A stretch of DNA of 64,000 nt from Paenibacillus gorillae (GCF_000513275.1 NZ_CBVJ010000025.1:1-64000); one strand, 5' to 3'; counted from the stretch's first letter, positions 44,662 to 53,569 are shown. Notes: a model not told the origin generated them from the letters alone. Translations and numbers: made by a program.

Positions 44662-45234
44662 TTAATTGTTCTTAATATAGTAAGCGTCAATAACACCGTC
44701 AAATACAGGATGACTGTACTTGAAACCAAGTTTCACATAAAGCGGAGCGACATTATTGCCATTCGAAACATAAACAAAGAAATATTCAGCACCGGATTCA
44801 TTGTTCATCCAGTTCATTCCATGATCAGTTAAATATTTACCGATATGATTTCCTCGATAGTCAGGAGAAATATATAAGCTATTGAGAGTGGCAATCTTGG
44901 CAGGGGTGTGCAGCCAGTCCGGGAAAAGTCCGTTACTGTCTTTTGTAAACCCTGATGCCCAAACTGGTCGGTGTTTTTTAACTTTTTTACTTATTGTGTC
45001 CGCAGTTAGGAAGATATAGCCTACAGGTGTTTCTTCATGAAATGCTACTAAAAGTGATTTTGCAGTCGCTTGTTCAAAGGCAGGTTTTAGGCGGTTTTCG
45101 AAAGTCATCTTTTCAAATAATTCTTTTGCTTTAATGGCGTGTTTCGCTTGATGAGCCATTAATTCATTACACAAATCCCTGCAAACTTCTACAGATTCAT
45201 TAGTGTAATCCTTATAGAAAATTCCCTTTCCCAA
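44662..45234 (-). CDS. GNAT-family N-acetyltransferase
   Basis: 190 residues. The acetyl-CoA region is NSLYISPDYRGNHIGKYLTDHGMNWM, preceded by a KSLLVAFHEETPVGYIFLTAD strand pair and followed by FFVYVSNGNNVAPLYVKLGFKYSHPVFDG. It is a single gene between two hairpins, not part of an operon with the cupin gene upstream. Substrate unknown; some relatives acetylate aminoglycosides or polyamines, but nothing here supports that. Confidence 0.87.
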   Translation of the reverse strand: MGKGIFYKDYTNESVEVCRDLCNELMAHQAKHAIKAKELFEKMTFENRLKPAFEQATAKSLLVAFHEETPVGYIFLTADTISKKVKKHRPVWASGFTKDSNGLFPDWLHTPAKIATLNSLYISPDYRGNHIGKYLTDHGMNWMNNESGAEYFFVYVSNGNNVAPLYVKLGFKYSHPVFDGVIDAYYIKNN

Positions 45235-45334
45235 GACTATAACTCCCTTTAATAGTATTTAGTTCATAACAAATCACAAATAAGCTATATCGTGCGTTCA
45301 TCATCATTCGTGCATGTGAGGTTAATTGATCATG

Positions 45335-45787
45335 TTACTTGTTTTCAGGCATGTCCACCATTGCATTAATATGTTCCCCGATAATCATATATTTTCTCAA
45401 ATCGGGGAATGCTGCAATATCAGCAGGACTGTTGCGTACGGCAAAATCGATATAGACAAGCTTATCTGTTGATGATGTATTGGTTAATAAGTGAGACCCT
45501 TTTTCTCCTTTAGGAAAACAAAGCATATCTCCAGTACTTACTTGTTTATCTCCATCGATTGTCCGAAGACTTCCTTCACCACTGATAATGTAAAAAACCT
45601 CTTCAGATTGATCATGATAGTGATAGCCGTATGCGTATTGCCCAGGAGGTACTTCAACAAAGGATACCTCACATTGATCGATGCTACTGCCACCAATAAC
45701 ATGCTTCACCGTAAACGGACTTCCTCCGAAATTATCCAATTCTTTACTCTCAGTATTGTTGATGTTCTGAATGATTAATTCTCTCAT
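45335..45787 (-). CDS. Cupin-domain protein
   Basis: 150 residues. Cupin motif 1 is GYHYHDQSEEVFYIISGEGSL (the two His and Glu are metal ligands) and motif 2 appears as GDMLCFPKGEKGSHLLTNTS. It is a single-domain conserved cupin without HTH. It is divergent from the Rrf2 regulator with a 150-base shared region, making it a likely target of that regulator. Enzymatic or binding role not determinable. Confidence 0.87.
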   Translation of the reverse strand: MRELIIQNINNTESKELDNFGGSPFTVKHVIGGSSIDQCEVSFVEVPPGQYAYGYHYHDQSEEVFYIISGEGSLRTIDGDKQVSTGDMLCFPKGEKGSHLLTNTSSTDKLVYIDFAVRNSPADIAAFPDLRKYMIIGEHINAMVDMPENK

Positions 45788-45903
45788 TTCATATTCCTCC
45801 GAATGATAAAGTTTTGTTGTAACTGAAATGGTTACGACGAAATCATATCATTCAACATAATGAAAAGCAAGCTGCAATTAATAAACAAAGAGTTCCGTTC
45901 GTA

Positions 45904-45932
45904 TTGACAAAGAAATTTTAGATGCGTATGAT
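45904..45932 (+). promoter_or_regulatory. Consensus promoter of the Rrf2 gene
   Basis: TTGACA (45904-45909), 17 bases, TATGAT (45927-45932). The expected transcription start is at about 45939, only a base or two from the GTG start at 45941. Confidence 0.75.
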
Positions 45933-45940
45933 AATTTCAG

Positions 45941-46378
45941 GTGATTATTATTAGTATTAATACACAATTCCCAGTTGCAGTTCATATTCTTGCGTTTAGT
46001 GCTATTGTAGACGGGCACATTACATCAGATTTTATTGCTACAAGTGTGAACACAAATCCTGTTGTTATCCGGAGAATTAATACGCTGTTAAAAAAAGCTG
46101 GTTTGATTAAAACACATTCAGGTGTTGGCGGGGTTAGTTTAAATTATGACCCTAAAGAGATTAAGTTACTTGATATTTATAAAGCTGTTACTAATCAACA
46201 GAATAGTTTATTTGATGTACACAACGCACCGAATCCGGAATGTCCAGTGGGTAGCAATATTCATGAGAGTTTAAAAGCACCATTGATAGAAGCACAACTG
46301 GCTTTAGAAAATTCATTGGCTAGATATACATTGGATGATATTATTCAAACCATTAATGAGTTGAATCTAAAGAAGTAA
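45941..46378 (+). CDS. Rrf2-family transcriptional regulator (YwnA-like)
   Basis: 145 residues. The opening SINTQFPVAVHILAFSAI and TSDFIATSVNTNPVVIRRINTLLKKAGLIKTHSGVGGVSLN is the Rrf2 winged HTH; KLLDIYKAVTNQ and the NIHESLKAPLIEAQLALENSLARYTLDDII end are standard. Only one Cys (NPECPVG) is present, so the iron-sulfur three-Cys set of IscR/NsrR is missing and a YwnA/CymR-like mode is more likely. The GTG start has no ribosome site, and the promoter places the transcript start next to it, so translation may be leaderless. Confidence 0.85.
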   Translation: MIIISINTQFPVAVHILAFSAIVDGHITSDFIATSVNTNPVVIRRINTLLKKAGLIKTHSGVGGVSLNYDPKEIKLLDIYKAVTNQQNSLFDVHNAPNPECPVGSNIHESLKAPLIEAQLALENSLARYTLDDIIQTINELNLKK

Positions 46379-46422
46379 ATATTACATTATTGTAAGTTAG
46401 ATCACATAATCCCATGTACTCT

Positions 46423-46490
46423 AACACCTTTAAGAGATTGATTTCATGTCTTAAGACATGAAACCAATCTCTTAAAGGTGTTTTTGTTTT
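46423..46490. terminator. Long, nearly perfect terminator hairpin
   Basis: An 18-base arm (46423-46440) and its complement (46465-46482) enclose TTTCATGTC/GACATGAAA around TTAA, giving about 27 paired bases with one mismatch, then TTTTTG. It follows the Rrf2 gene. Confidence 0.92.
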
Positions 46491-46733
46491 GGACAAAAGC
46501 ACTGCTATGCAACCGACACTTCCTGGATCTCGAATGAATCCAGCAAATCCATTTGAAAATAGCAATTAAATAGGAAAGCTCTCTCTGAGGAGTAATGAGC
46601 CGCCTACCGATTATCTTAGTTTTACATATTAACAAATTATTTGTTATAAATGAAATAGAGTGGAAATTAATAAAGGACATTTTCCCTCCCTATCAAACCG
46701 TAAAACCGTCAAATTAAGTAATCCTCAAAGCAC

Positions 46734-46814
46734 AGAGGTCCGCCGATTACTGTAATCGGTTACGATGATCAAGGGAAGGAAATCTACAACTCTGATAAAG
46801 GAAATTTCCGCTAA
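46734..46814 (+). pseudogene. Remnant of a coding sequence (C-terminal fragment)
   Basis: The 495-base stretch 46379-46873 has no intact gene. In it, 46734-46814 reads as a protein-like C-terminus (PPITVIGYDDQGKEIYNSDK) ending at TAA, with codon use like real genes, but an in-frame stop lies a few codons upstream and no start fits. The V-GYD-GKE-Y pattern recalls the end of small secreted or lipoprotein families. It is probably the tail of a deleted gene. Confidence 0.4.
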
Positions 46815-46873
46815 AAGCCGCATAACGCAACTTTTATTTTGCAAAGCTTTTATAATGACAAGCGAATAATGGA

Positions 46874-47761
46874 TTACAAAAATCGTTTCACCACTTCTAC
46901 AAATTGCTCGACCTGTGCCGTCTGATTGTTATGGAGCCAGCAGATCGCGAGCTCCACTTCAAACATCGGTTCTGCCAGAGGGATATAGCTAATATCACTG
47001 TCGAATAATTTGTTCATACAGTTTAGAACGAACGCAACGCCAACACCGGCGGCAACAAGTCCGATGACAGCCTGGTCGCTGGCGGCTTCCTGTACAATAT
47101 TAGGACTGAAGCCAGCTTGCCGGCAGAATAGAACGAAGGCGTCAAACATCATCGGCGAATCGTTCCGGTTCAACACGACAAAAGGTTCCTTGGCCAAATC
47201 GGACAGCCGAATTTCATTTTTCACTGCTAAATGATGCTGTTTCGGCACGGCGATTACGATAGGCTCCACAGAATAGGTGAGCCAGTTCATGCTTTGCTCG
47301 CTATGCTTATCATTGATATAGACGGAAAAGCCGATATCGATTTCTCCTTGAAGCAGCTTTTCCTCCAGCAGAAACGAATCCATCTCCTGCATGACAATTT
47401 CAACATCGGGAAATCGCTCGCGATAGAGACGAACCACACTGGGTAAAATGCTGTACAGCATAATTCCGAAGTAGCCAATCGTCAATTTGCCTCTTCTTCC
47501 GCCTTCCGCCCGAATCGCTTCATCCACACCTCGCTGCAAATGCATGAATACAAGCTTGACCTCCTCCAGCAGTGCTTCACCCGCTAGCGTCAACTCTACT
47601 TTACGCGTCGTACGATTGAACAATTTCAGATTAAGCTCGGCCTCCAACAGCCCGATTTGATGGCTGACCGTCTGCTGGGAAGCATGAAGACGCTCAGCAG
47701 CGCGGCCGAAATGCAATTGATTAGCGACCTCGGAAAAATATTTCAACTGCTGCAGCTCCAT
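46874..47761 (-). CDS. LysR-family regulator divergent from an MFS pump
   Basis: ATG at 47761, as GGAG lies 9 bases ahead; the ATG at 47770 touches that site. 295 residues: HTH MELQQLKYFSEVANQLHFGRAAERLHASQQTVSHQIGLLEAEL, FNRTTRKVELT, then the effector domain with LTIGYFGIMLYSILPSVV and LVAAGVGVAFVLNC. It resembles the BenM/CatM-like branch. It shares a 155-base divergent region with the DHA2 pump gene and probably regulates it. Confidence 0.9.
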   Translation of the reverse strand: MELQQLKYFSEVANQLHFGRAAERLHASQQTVSHQIGLLEAELNLKLFNRTTRKVELTLAGEALLEEVKLVFMHLQRGVDEAIRAEGGRRGKLTIGYFGIMLYSILPSVVRLYRERFPDVEIVMQEMDSFLLEEKLLQGEIDIGFSVYINDKHSEQSMNWLTYSVEPIVIAVPKQHHLAVKNEIRLSDLAKEPFVVLNRNDSPMMFDAFVLFCRQAGFSPNIVQEAASDQAVIGLVAAGVGVAFVLNCMNKLFDSDISYIPLAEPMFEVELAICWLHNNQTAQVEQFVEVVKRFL

Positions 47762-47915
47762 AATTGACATCTCCTAAGCAAGTGTTTGAAATAACTCCTC
47801 TTTTAATTTATTATACAATTTCAATTGTTAATCTACAAATTATTAGCTCTTTTTATGAGTTAATAAACACTCGTATACTAGGGGTGTAAGAACAACATGA
47901 AGCGGGAGGTAGGAA

Positions 47916-49397
47916 GTGATCGCAGCAGAGAGTACACAAGGAAAAGCAGATTTAAGCAACATTAAGCGTGGCCCCATCATTACCGCTTTAATTATTGGAG
48001 CTTTTGTCGCCATTCTGAACGAAACGTTGCTAGGCATTGCATTTCCAGATTTAATGAATCAATTTGGCGTCGAGACGGCTACTATTCAATGGCTGTCGAC
48101 CGTCTATATGCTGGTGATTGGCATACTGGTGCCCGTAACAGCGCTGCTGCAGCAGTGGTTTACGACAAGGCAGATGTTTCTATCCGCCATGCTGCTGTTT
48201 CTAGTCGGCACCATAATATGCGGCTTTTCCAATTCCTTCGAGCTGTTATTAGCAGGACGAATTGTACAAGCAGCGGGTACAGGATTGTTGCTTCCTGTGA
48301 TGATGAACACAATCCTTATTATTTTCCCCCCAAACAATCGGGGAGCAGCGATGGGGATGATTGGACTCGTGTTAATGTTTGGACCAGCTATCGGACCAAC
48401 CTTGTCCGGACTCATTATTGATTCATTAAGCTGGCATTGGCTGTTTTTTCTCGTTATCCCGCTAGTCGTTATATCGTTAGTGTTTGGCTTTCTTTACTTA
48501 AGAAATGTTTCGGACATTACCAGGCCGAAGGTTGATGTGCTGTCGATTCTGTTATCAACCATCGGGTTTGGAGGAATTGTCTATGGCTTCAGTAAAGCCG
48601 GCGAGGTTTCCTGGTCGGAGCAAGATGTGATATGGTCCATTGCTGCGGGCGGAGCTGCGCTGCTGCTGTTCGTTTGGCGTCAATTAAGTTCCAAGCAGCC
48701 AATGATGGATCTGCGGACATTCAAGTATCCGATGTTCGCACTCACGGCGATTCTTATGATCGTTATGACGATGACCTTGTTCTCGACCACGCTGATCCTG
48801 CCGCTATATATGCAGAAGGCTTTGATGCTGACAGCCTTCTCAGCAGGACTGACGCTAATGCCAGGAGGTATCGTCAATGGTATTATGTCGCCTATATCCG
48901 GCAAGCTCTTCGATAAATTTGGTCCAAGAGTGCTTGTCGTGCCTGGACTCATCATTACAGCGATTTCCCTTTTTCTAATGTCAGGGATAGGGCTTGAGAC
49001 GAGCAAAGGAATGTTAATAGCGCTGCATGTCATTCTGATGATTGGCATTTCCATGATTATGATGCCAGCACAGACGACAGGGCTGAACCAGCTGCCAAGG
49101 CATCTCTATCCGCACGGAACGGCAATTATGAATACACTCCAGCAAGTTTCAGGTGCAATAGGGATGGCATTGTTCATTAGTATTTTCTCCAACGGCACCA
49201 AATCGTATTTAGAGGCTTCCTCCAATTCAACAGCGCCTGAAGAAGCAGTGCACGGACTGGTAGCTGGAATGCAAGGCGCATTCCAGATTGCGTTCTACAT
49301 CGCGCTTATAGCCCTCGTACTGGGGATCTTCGTCAAAAGGACTAAAGCTCCGGAAGGTGAAGCAGAAGAAGGGCAATCCCGTCCAGTCATGCATTAG
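47916..49397 (+). CDS. MFS drug:H+ antiporter of the DHA2 (EmrB/QacA) family
   Basis: 493 residues with about 14 TM helices, GTG start behind GGAGG. GPIITALIIGAFVAILNETLLGIAFPDLMNQFGV is the DHA2 TM1 with its motif D1-like LNETLL; the motif C is VLMFGPAIGPTLSGLIIDSLSWHWLFFLVIPL. The protein ends in an acidic tail. It should export amphipathic drugs using the proton gradient. The divergent LysR is the probable regulator; an SDR gene follows 59 bases later. Confidence 0.9.
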   Translation: MIAAESTQGKADLSNIKRGPIITALIIGAFVAILNETLLGIAFPDLMNQFGVETATIQWLSTVYMLVIGILVPVTALLQQWFTTRQMFLSAMLLFLVGTIICGFSNSFELLLAGRIVQAAGTGLLLPVMMNTILIIFPPNNRGAAMGMIGLVLMFGPAIGPTLSGLIIDSLSWHWLFFLVIPLVVISLVFGFLYLRNVSDITRPKVDVLSILLSTIGFGGIVYGFSKAGEVSWSEQDVIWSIAAGGAALLLFVWRQLSSKQPMMDLRTFKYPMFALTAILMIVMTMTLFSTTLILPLYMQKALMLTAFSAGLTLMPGGIVNGIMSPISGKLFDKFGPRVLVVPGLIITAISLFLMSGIGLETSKGMLIALHVILMIGISMIMMPAQTTGLNQLPRHLYPHGTAIMNTLQQVSGAIGMALFISIFSNGTKSYLEASSNSTAPEEAVHGLVAGMQGAFQIAFYIALIALVLGIFVKRTKAPEGEAEEGQSRPVMH

Positions 49398-49456
49398 AAG
49401 CAGCGGTGGCAAGGCATTCATAATGAGATTCATAAATAATAACCGAGGTGATTAGG

Positions 49457-50209
49457 ATGACAAAGCTCGCAAATAAAGTAGCAATCATTACAGGTGGTGC
49501 CTCCGGTGTGGGGAACGGCATCGCAAAGGCTTTTGTTAAAGAAGGCGCGAAGGTGGCAATCGTGGATTATAACAAAGAAGCAGGTGAAAGAGCTGTAGCG
49601 GAATTACAGGAGATTCAGCCCGAGTCCATTTTCATACACGCTGATTTAGCTGATTTTCAAACCCACTCTCCAATAATAAGCCACACGGCATTTACATTCG
49701 GAAAAATCGATATTCTCGTCAACAATGCGCAAGCTTCAAGAGTGAAGCCATTTGAAGAATTGACCCCGGAAGATTTGGAGCTGCCGTTTAAAACCGGATT
49801 TTTCCCGACCTTTTACTTGATGCAACACGCACTTCCCTATTTAAAACAAACAAAGGGACATATTATTAATTTTGCATCGGGAGCAGGCATCAATGGCGAT
49901 TTGAATCAGGCCGCATACGGAGCAGCCAAGGAAGCGGTTCGAGGTCTATCACGAGTTGCAGCTAATGAATTCGGACCTTACGGCGTGAAGGTTAACGTGA
50001 TATGTCCGTTTGCGAACTCCCCGGGTGTTCAAATGTGGGCCGAACATATGCCGGAGCATTTCGAAGAGACACTTTCAAAAATCCCGATGCGCCGGGTAGG
50101 AGACGTCGAACAAGACATTGGACGAGCTGTTGTGTTTTTCGCCAGCCAAGATTCTGACTATATAACGGGACAAACGCTAATGGTGGATGGTGGCGGCTGC
50201 AGATTATAG
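49457..50209 (+). CDS. SDR-family oxidoreductase
   Basis: ATG at 49457 (GAGGTG 7 bases ahead); the GTG at 49448 is in that site. 250 residues: cofactor loop TGGASGVGNGIAKAF, VNNAQASRV in place of the usual NNAG, catalytic Ser in INFASGAGINGD, YGAAKEAVRGLS (Tyr-x3-Lys), and ITGQTLMVDGGGC. It is likely co-transcribed with the pump upstream and may modify the exported compound, but that is only context. Confidence 0.9.
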   Translation: MTKLANKVAIITGGASGVGNGIAKAFVKEGAKVAIVDYNKEAGERAVAELQEIQPESIFIHADLADFQTHSPIISHTAFTFGKIDILVNNAQASRVKPFEELTPEDLELPFKTGFFPTFYLMQHALPYLKQTKGHIINFASGAGINGDLNQAAYGAAKEAVRGLSRVAANEFGPYGVKVNVICPFANSPGVQMWAEHMPEHFEETLSKIPMRRVGDVEQDIGRAVVFFASQDSDYITGQTLMVDGGGCRL

Positions 50210-50230
50210 ACGACTGGATTGTTGGAAAAT

Positions 50231-50266
50231 ACCCGCAGGGGCCAGCTTGAATTAGCCCCTGCGGGT
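50231..50266 (+). terminator. Hairpin after the SDR gene
   Basis: ACCCGCAGGGGC (50231-50242) pairs exactly with GCCCCTGCGGGT (50255-50266). There is no T run, so termination strength is uncertain. Confidence 0.65.
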
Positions 50267-50291
50267 TAAGTCATCATGAAGAGAGGCGTAT

Positions 50292-50888
50292 ATGTTACAA
50301 AAGATAATCGATTACCTGGCCGAGTTTGGTACGCTGGGCCTGTTCATTCATTCTTTTATGGATGCTATTATTTTTCCCATTCCTGCACTATTTCTGCAGC
50401 TACCGCTCAGCATACTTAACCCTTCTAATGCGCTTTGGCTGGCTACAGCAGGTTTTTTTGCTTGCTTGTTAGGCACTCCGGTCGGCTACTTCATTGGAAG
50501 AATGATTGGAAGCTCCGTGCTGAATAAACTGCTCAAGAAGGACTGGATAGACAAAGCGATGAACCTGTTTCAGAAAAATGGAGAAGCAGCCATTATGATC
50601 GGCGCCTTCACGCCAATTCCGTTTAAAGTATTCACCATTATCTCGGGCTCGCTCCGATTTCCGCTCTGGAAGCTGCTCGCTTTTGCTTCAATAGGGAGGG
50701 CCGTCAAGTTTTATTCTGTGGGCATATTGTTCTATGTTTACGGCCGTTCGGCTGAACATATGGTGAAGCATGTATCCATATATTTGCTCGTAATTGGTGT
50801 TCCGCTCATCATTATATTTTTGTTCATTCGCAAGAAGCTTAGACAGCGGAAGCTTAAATCGATTGAAGCGCTTGAAGAAATTAATTGA
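50292..50888 (+). CDS. DedA/VTT-family membrane protein (YqaA-like)
   Basis: 198 residues, about five TM segments. The DedA-type core is FFACLLGTPVGYFIGRMIGSSVLNKLLKK and the conserved re-entrant segment FTPIPFKVFTIISGSLRFPLWKLLAFASIGRAVKF. Family members are undecaprenyl-phosphate or phospholipid scramblases; the short YqaA type is less studied. A basic tail (KKLRQRKLK) is cytoplasmic. Single gene. Confidence 0.87.
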   Translation: MLQKIIDYLAEFGTLGLFIHSFMDAIIFPIPALFLQLPLSILNPSNALWLATAGFFACLLGTPVGYFIGRMIGSSVLNKLLKKDWIDKAMNLFQKNGEAAIMIGAFTPIPFKVFTIISGSLRFPLWKLLAFASIGRAVKFYSVGILFYVYGRSAEHMVKHVSIYLLVIGVPLIIIFLFIRKKLRQRKLKSIEALEEIN

Positions 50889-50959
50889 CTGAAGGGAAAG
50901 AAATAGAGATCGAACAATCCGCTGCGCATGTTTCGATCTCTTACATTGCCCTTTAATGA

Positions 50960-51436
50960 TTAAATCAATTTCATATAGCTAAAGCCGTATACCGCCCCGA
51001 GAGTCATTACAATCGTCCATAAAGCAAGACTGACCGCCATCCATTGGATAACGCGAACCCGCGACGATCCGAATGACAGCGCTAGTAACGTGGCGATATC
51101 GGTACCAAAAATAAGGGGAGCGAGCAGGGCTAGACCCGGAAGGCCGTAACGATCCCATATTTGCCGCGCACGCGTTTCTTTTTTCGATAGAGCGGTAATT
51201 CCTTTCTTCAATCTGCGTCGTTCTCTCCAGTTTGAAAATTGTTTAAAGAAAATGCCAATAAGTAAAGTCATCAGAAAGTTGCCGGCAAAACCGGTAATCG
51301 CAACGGCAACAGGATTCATCTTGGCAATAATGCCTATCGGTACAACGACAAAAACATCAAGCCACGGCGCCGCTGCCAATAGAAATAATACGATATATTG
51401 CCATATGCCTTCCGCTTGCTGAATCCATTCGATCAT
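50960..51436 (-). CDS. Small multi-drug export family membrane protein
   Basis: 158 residues, about four TM segments, matching the Sm_multidrug_ex family: APWLDVFVVVPIGIIAKMNPVAVAITGFAGNFLMTLLIGIFF, a basic cytoplasmic loop (NWRERRRLKKG), then RYGLPGLALLAPLIFGTDIATLLALSFG. Despite the family name, transport function is poorly documented. Convergent with the DedA-like gene. Confidence 0.82.
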   Translation of the reverse strand: MIEWIQQAEGIWQYIVLFLLAAAPWLDVFVVVPIGIIAKMNPVAVAITGFAGNFLMTLLIGIFFKQFSNWRERRRLKKGITALSKKETRARQIWDRYGLPGLALLAPLIFGTDIATLLALSFGSSRVRVIQWMAVSLALWTIVMTLGAVYGFSYMKLI

Positions 51437-51605
51437 AACGAGCCCCCCAGTTCATTCATCTAGTTTTGTTTATTATTATAACAGGAGAAGATTACCGCTG
51501 ATCGTACCCTCTCTTAACGTTATCTTACTTTTTCTATAAGGATGAGCAAGCAAATTAAGTTTCATTTAAGTTAAGCGGCTTGATCGTTTCATACAAGGAA
51601 GCGGG

Positions 51606-51634
51606 TTGAATTCATAAAAAACTTGTGATATGAT
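51606..51634 (+). promoter_or_regulatory. Promoter of the ABC-F gene leader
   Basis: TTGAAT (51606-51611), 17 bases, TATGAT (51629-51634). Predicted start at about 51641, leaving a leader of about 270 bases before the ATG. Confidence 0.75.
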
Positions 51635-51640
51635 ACCTCT

Positions 51641-51912
51641 AATTTAAGTCGAGGAGTTGAATGGAATAATGTAGGATTTCTTGCTGATGACATAAAACAA
51701 TAAAACAGTTCAGGCGGAAGCAATCTTCCCGCTTGTTTCATGCTTGTTTTATTTTTTATTCGCTTAAGCAAGAAAGTTACTTATTCTTTTCACTCAAACG
51801 GAATAGCCTTACTATACTCTGCCTAGGCAGGGTATAGTTTGCTGTATTTATTTGAGCCGCGGAAAGGTAACTTTCTTGTGGCTCTTATTTTTTTGTACAG
51901 GAGGATAATTCC
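51641..51912 (+). promoter_or_regulatory. Transcription attenuator leader of the ABC-F resistance gene
   Basis: Terminator form: GAGCCGCGGAAAG (51854-51866), loop GTAA, CTTTCT...GTGGCTC (51871-51884), then TTATTTTTTT. Competing form: CAAGAAAGTTAC (51769-51780) is an exact complement of 51867-51878 inside the terminator, supported by CTCAAA/TTTGAG (51793-51798, 51851-51856) and the hairpin 51811-51823/51826-51838. The two folds exclude each other. A first hairpin (51714-51732) and a two-codon ORF ATG-GAA-TAA at 51661 behind GAGGAG lie near the 5' end. The layout matches ribosome-mediated attenuators of drug-inducible ABC-F genes. Confidence 0.85.
51740..51826 (+). CDS. Candidate 28-codon leader peptide within the attenuator
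   Basis: ATG at 51740 opens a 28-codon frame (MLVLFFIRLSKKVTYSFHSN, then GIALLYSA) whose stop lies at the apex of the 51811-51838 hairpin and whose codons span the antiterminator arm. The placement is what a stalling peptide would need. Against it, no clear Shine-Dalgarno precedes the ATG, so translation is uncertain. Confidence 0.35.
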   Translation: MLVLFFIRLSKKVTYSFHSNGIALLYSA

Positions 51913-53391
51913 ATGTCATTAATCAATGTAACGAACTTAACGTTTGCCTATGACGGCAGCTACGATAACATTTTTGATAAAGTCAGTTTTCAGATCGATA
52001 CCGATTGGAAGCTTGGATTTACAGGCAGGAATGGCAGAGGGAAAACGACATTTTTGAATCTGCTCCTAGGTAAATATGAATACAGCGGCACGATTTCGGC
52101 AAAAGTCAGCTTCGAGTATTTTCCTTTCCAGGTAGAGAACAAGGAGGACAATACGATTGACGTCGTCGAGACGATCTACCCCGATTATGTGCATTGGGAA
52201 TTAATGCGTGAGCTGTCGCTTCTGAGGATCTCGGAGGATGTGCTGTATCGGCCTTTCGGTTCGCTGTCGAGCGGAGAACAGACGAAAGTGCTGCTGGCGG
52301 CCTTGTTTCTCAAGGAAAATAGTTTTCTGTTAATCGACGAGCCGACCAACCATCTGGATATGGAAGCGAGACAGCTGGTCAGTGAGTATCTCAATGGCAA
52401 AAGCGGGTATATTCTCGTCTCCCATGACCGGTCCTTCTTGGACAATTGTGTCGACCATATTTTGTCCATCAATAAAACGAATGTAGAAATCCAAAGCGGC
52501 AACTTCTCCGAATGGTGGGAAAACAAGAAGCGGCAGGACGACTTCGAGCTTGCAGAAAACGAGAAGCTTCGGAGGGATGTTAAGCGGTTGTCGGAAGCCT
52601 CCAAACGAACGAGCAACTGGTCGCATGAGGTGGAAAAAACGAAAAACGGGACGAGGAACTCCGGCTCTAAGGTCGATAAAGGATACATCGGCCATAAGGC
52701 TGCAAAGATGATGAAACGCTCCAAGTCGATTGAACAGCGGCAGCATGCTGCAATGGAGGAGAAATCAACGCTACTCAAAAACGTTGAAAGCTCGGAAAGC
52801 TTGAAAATCTCGCAGCTCCTTTATCACAAACAGCAACTGGCTGAGCTTGAGAATGTATCGATTTATTATGGAGAGAAGCAAGCCTGCCATGATGTCAGCT
52901 TCACAATCGAGCAGGGAGATCGAATTGCTCTTTCTGGTAAAAATGGCTCCGGGAAATCCAGCCTAATTAAATTGATATGCGGCGAAGATATCGAACATAC
53001 GGGTACATTCAGGCTGGGCAGCCAGTTGAAAATCTCCTATGTCTCGCAGGATACGTCACATTTGCAGGGCAATCTGACGGACTACGCAAGAGATAACAGC
53101 ATCGAGGAAAGTCTGTTTAAATCGATCTTGAGAAAGCTTGATTTTTCCAGGGTGCAGTTTGAAAAAGACATTTCCGCTTTTAGCGGCGGGCAAAAAAAGA
53201 AAGTCTTGATCGCAAAAAGTCTTTGCGAACAAGCCCATTTGCAAATATGGGATGAGCCGCTTAATTTCATTGACGTGATCTCACGGATGCAGATTGAAGA
53301 GCTGCTGCTCCAGTACGCGCCGACGATTCTATTTGTCGAGCATGACCGGGAATTTTGCCAGAACGTCGCAACAAAAATTGTTGAACTTTAA
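51913..53391 (+). CDS. Lsa-type ABC-F ribosomal protection protein
   Basis: 492 residues, two ATPase domains and no TM segment. Walker A sites GRNGRGKTT (about 39) and GKNGSGKSS (about 339), signatures LSSGEQTK and FSGGQKKK, Walker B LLIDEPTNHLD and QIWDEPLNFID. The charged linker between them (about 195-295) is the drug-site-reaching element. The overall text (FAYDGSYDNIFDKVSFQIDTDWKLGFTGRNGRGKT) fits the Lsa/Vga group that displaces lincosamides, streptogramin A and pleuromutilins from the ribosome. AGGAGG precedes the ATG. Expression appears controlled by the upstream attenuator. The exact drug range is inferred. Confidence 0.9.
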   Translation: MSLINVTNLTFAYDGSYDNIFDKVSFQIDTDWKLGFTGRNGRGKTTFLNLLLGKYEYSGTISAKVSFEYFPFQVENKEDNTIDVVETIYPDYVHWELMRELSLLRISEDVLYRPFGSLSSGEQTKVLLAALFLKENSFLLIDEPTNHLDMEARQLVSEYLNGKSGYILVSHDRSFLDNCVDHILSINKTNVEIQSGNFSEWWENKKRQDDFELAENEKLRRDVKRLSEASKRTSNWSHEVEKTKNGTRNSGSKVDKGYIGHKAAKMMKRSKSIEQRQHAAMEEKSTLLKNVESSESLKISQLLYHKQQLAELENVSIYYGEKQACHDVSFTIEQGDRIALSGKNGSGKSSLIKLICGEDIEHTGTFRLGSQLKISYVSQDTSHLQGNLTDYARDNSIEESLFKSILRKLDFSRVQFEKDISAFSGGQKKKVLIAKSLCEQAHLQIWDEPLNFIDVISRMQIEELLLQYAPTILFVEHDREFCQNVATKIVEL

Positions 53392-53425
53392 ATCGCAGGA
53401 TGGAAGTTAAAGGAGGGTGTGCGGG

Positions 53426-53569
53426 ATGCTTGAGGTTGTAGATGTTGAGGTGAGCCTGTCATTGCGCTTGAAGAACGGCATGGTTCACAAAAATAACGAA
53501 GAAGCTACCGGAACGTTAACCTTCTATAGATCAAACACACTTTGCGGTATGCTTGTCATTATCGTGTAG
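53426..53569 (+). CDS. 47-codon ORF between the ABC-F and Cfr-like genes
   Basis: ATG at 53426, 8 bases after a strong AAGGAGG, encodes 47 residues beginning MLEVVDVEVSLSLRLKNGMV and ending in the hydrophobic CGMLVIIV. No family was recognised. It ends 31 bases before a terminator that precedes the Cfr-like gene, and its codons 39-41 contain TTTGCG, complementary to CGCAAA of the terminator's 5' arm. It may be a regulatory leader peptide for the methyltransferase or a small protein in its own right. Confidence 0.55.
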   Translation: MLEVVDVEVSLSLRLKNGMVHKNNEEATGTLTFYRSNTLCGMLVIIV

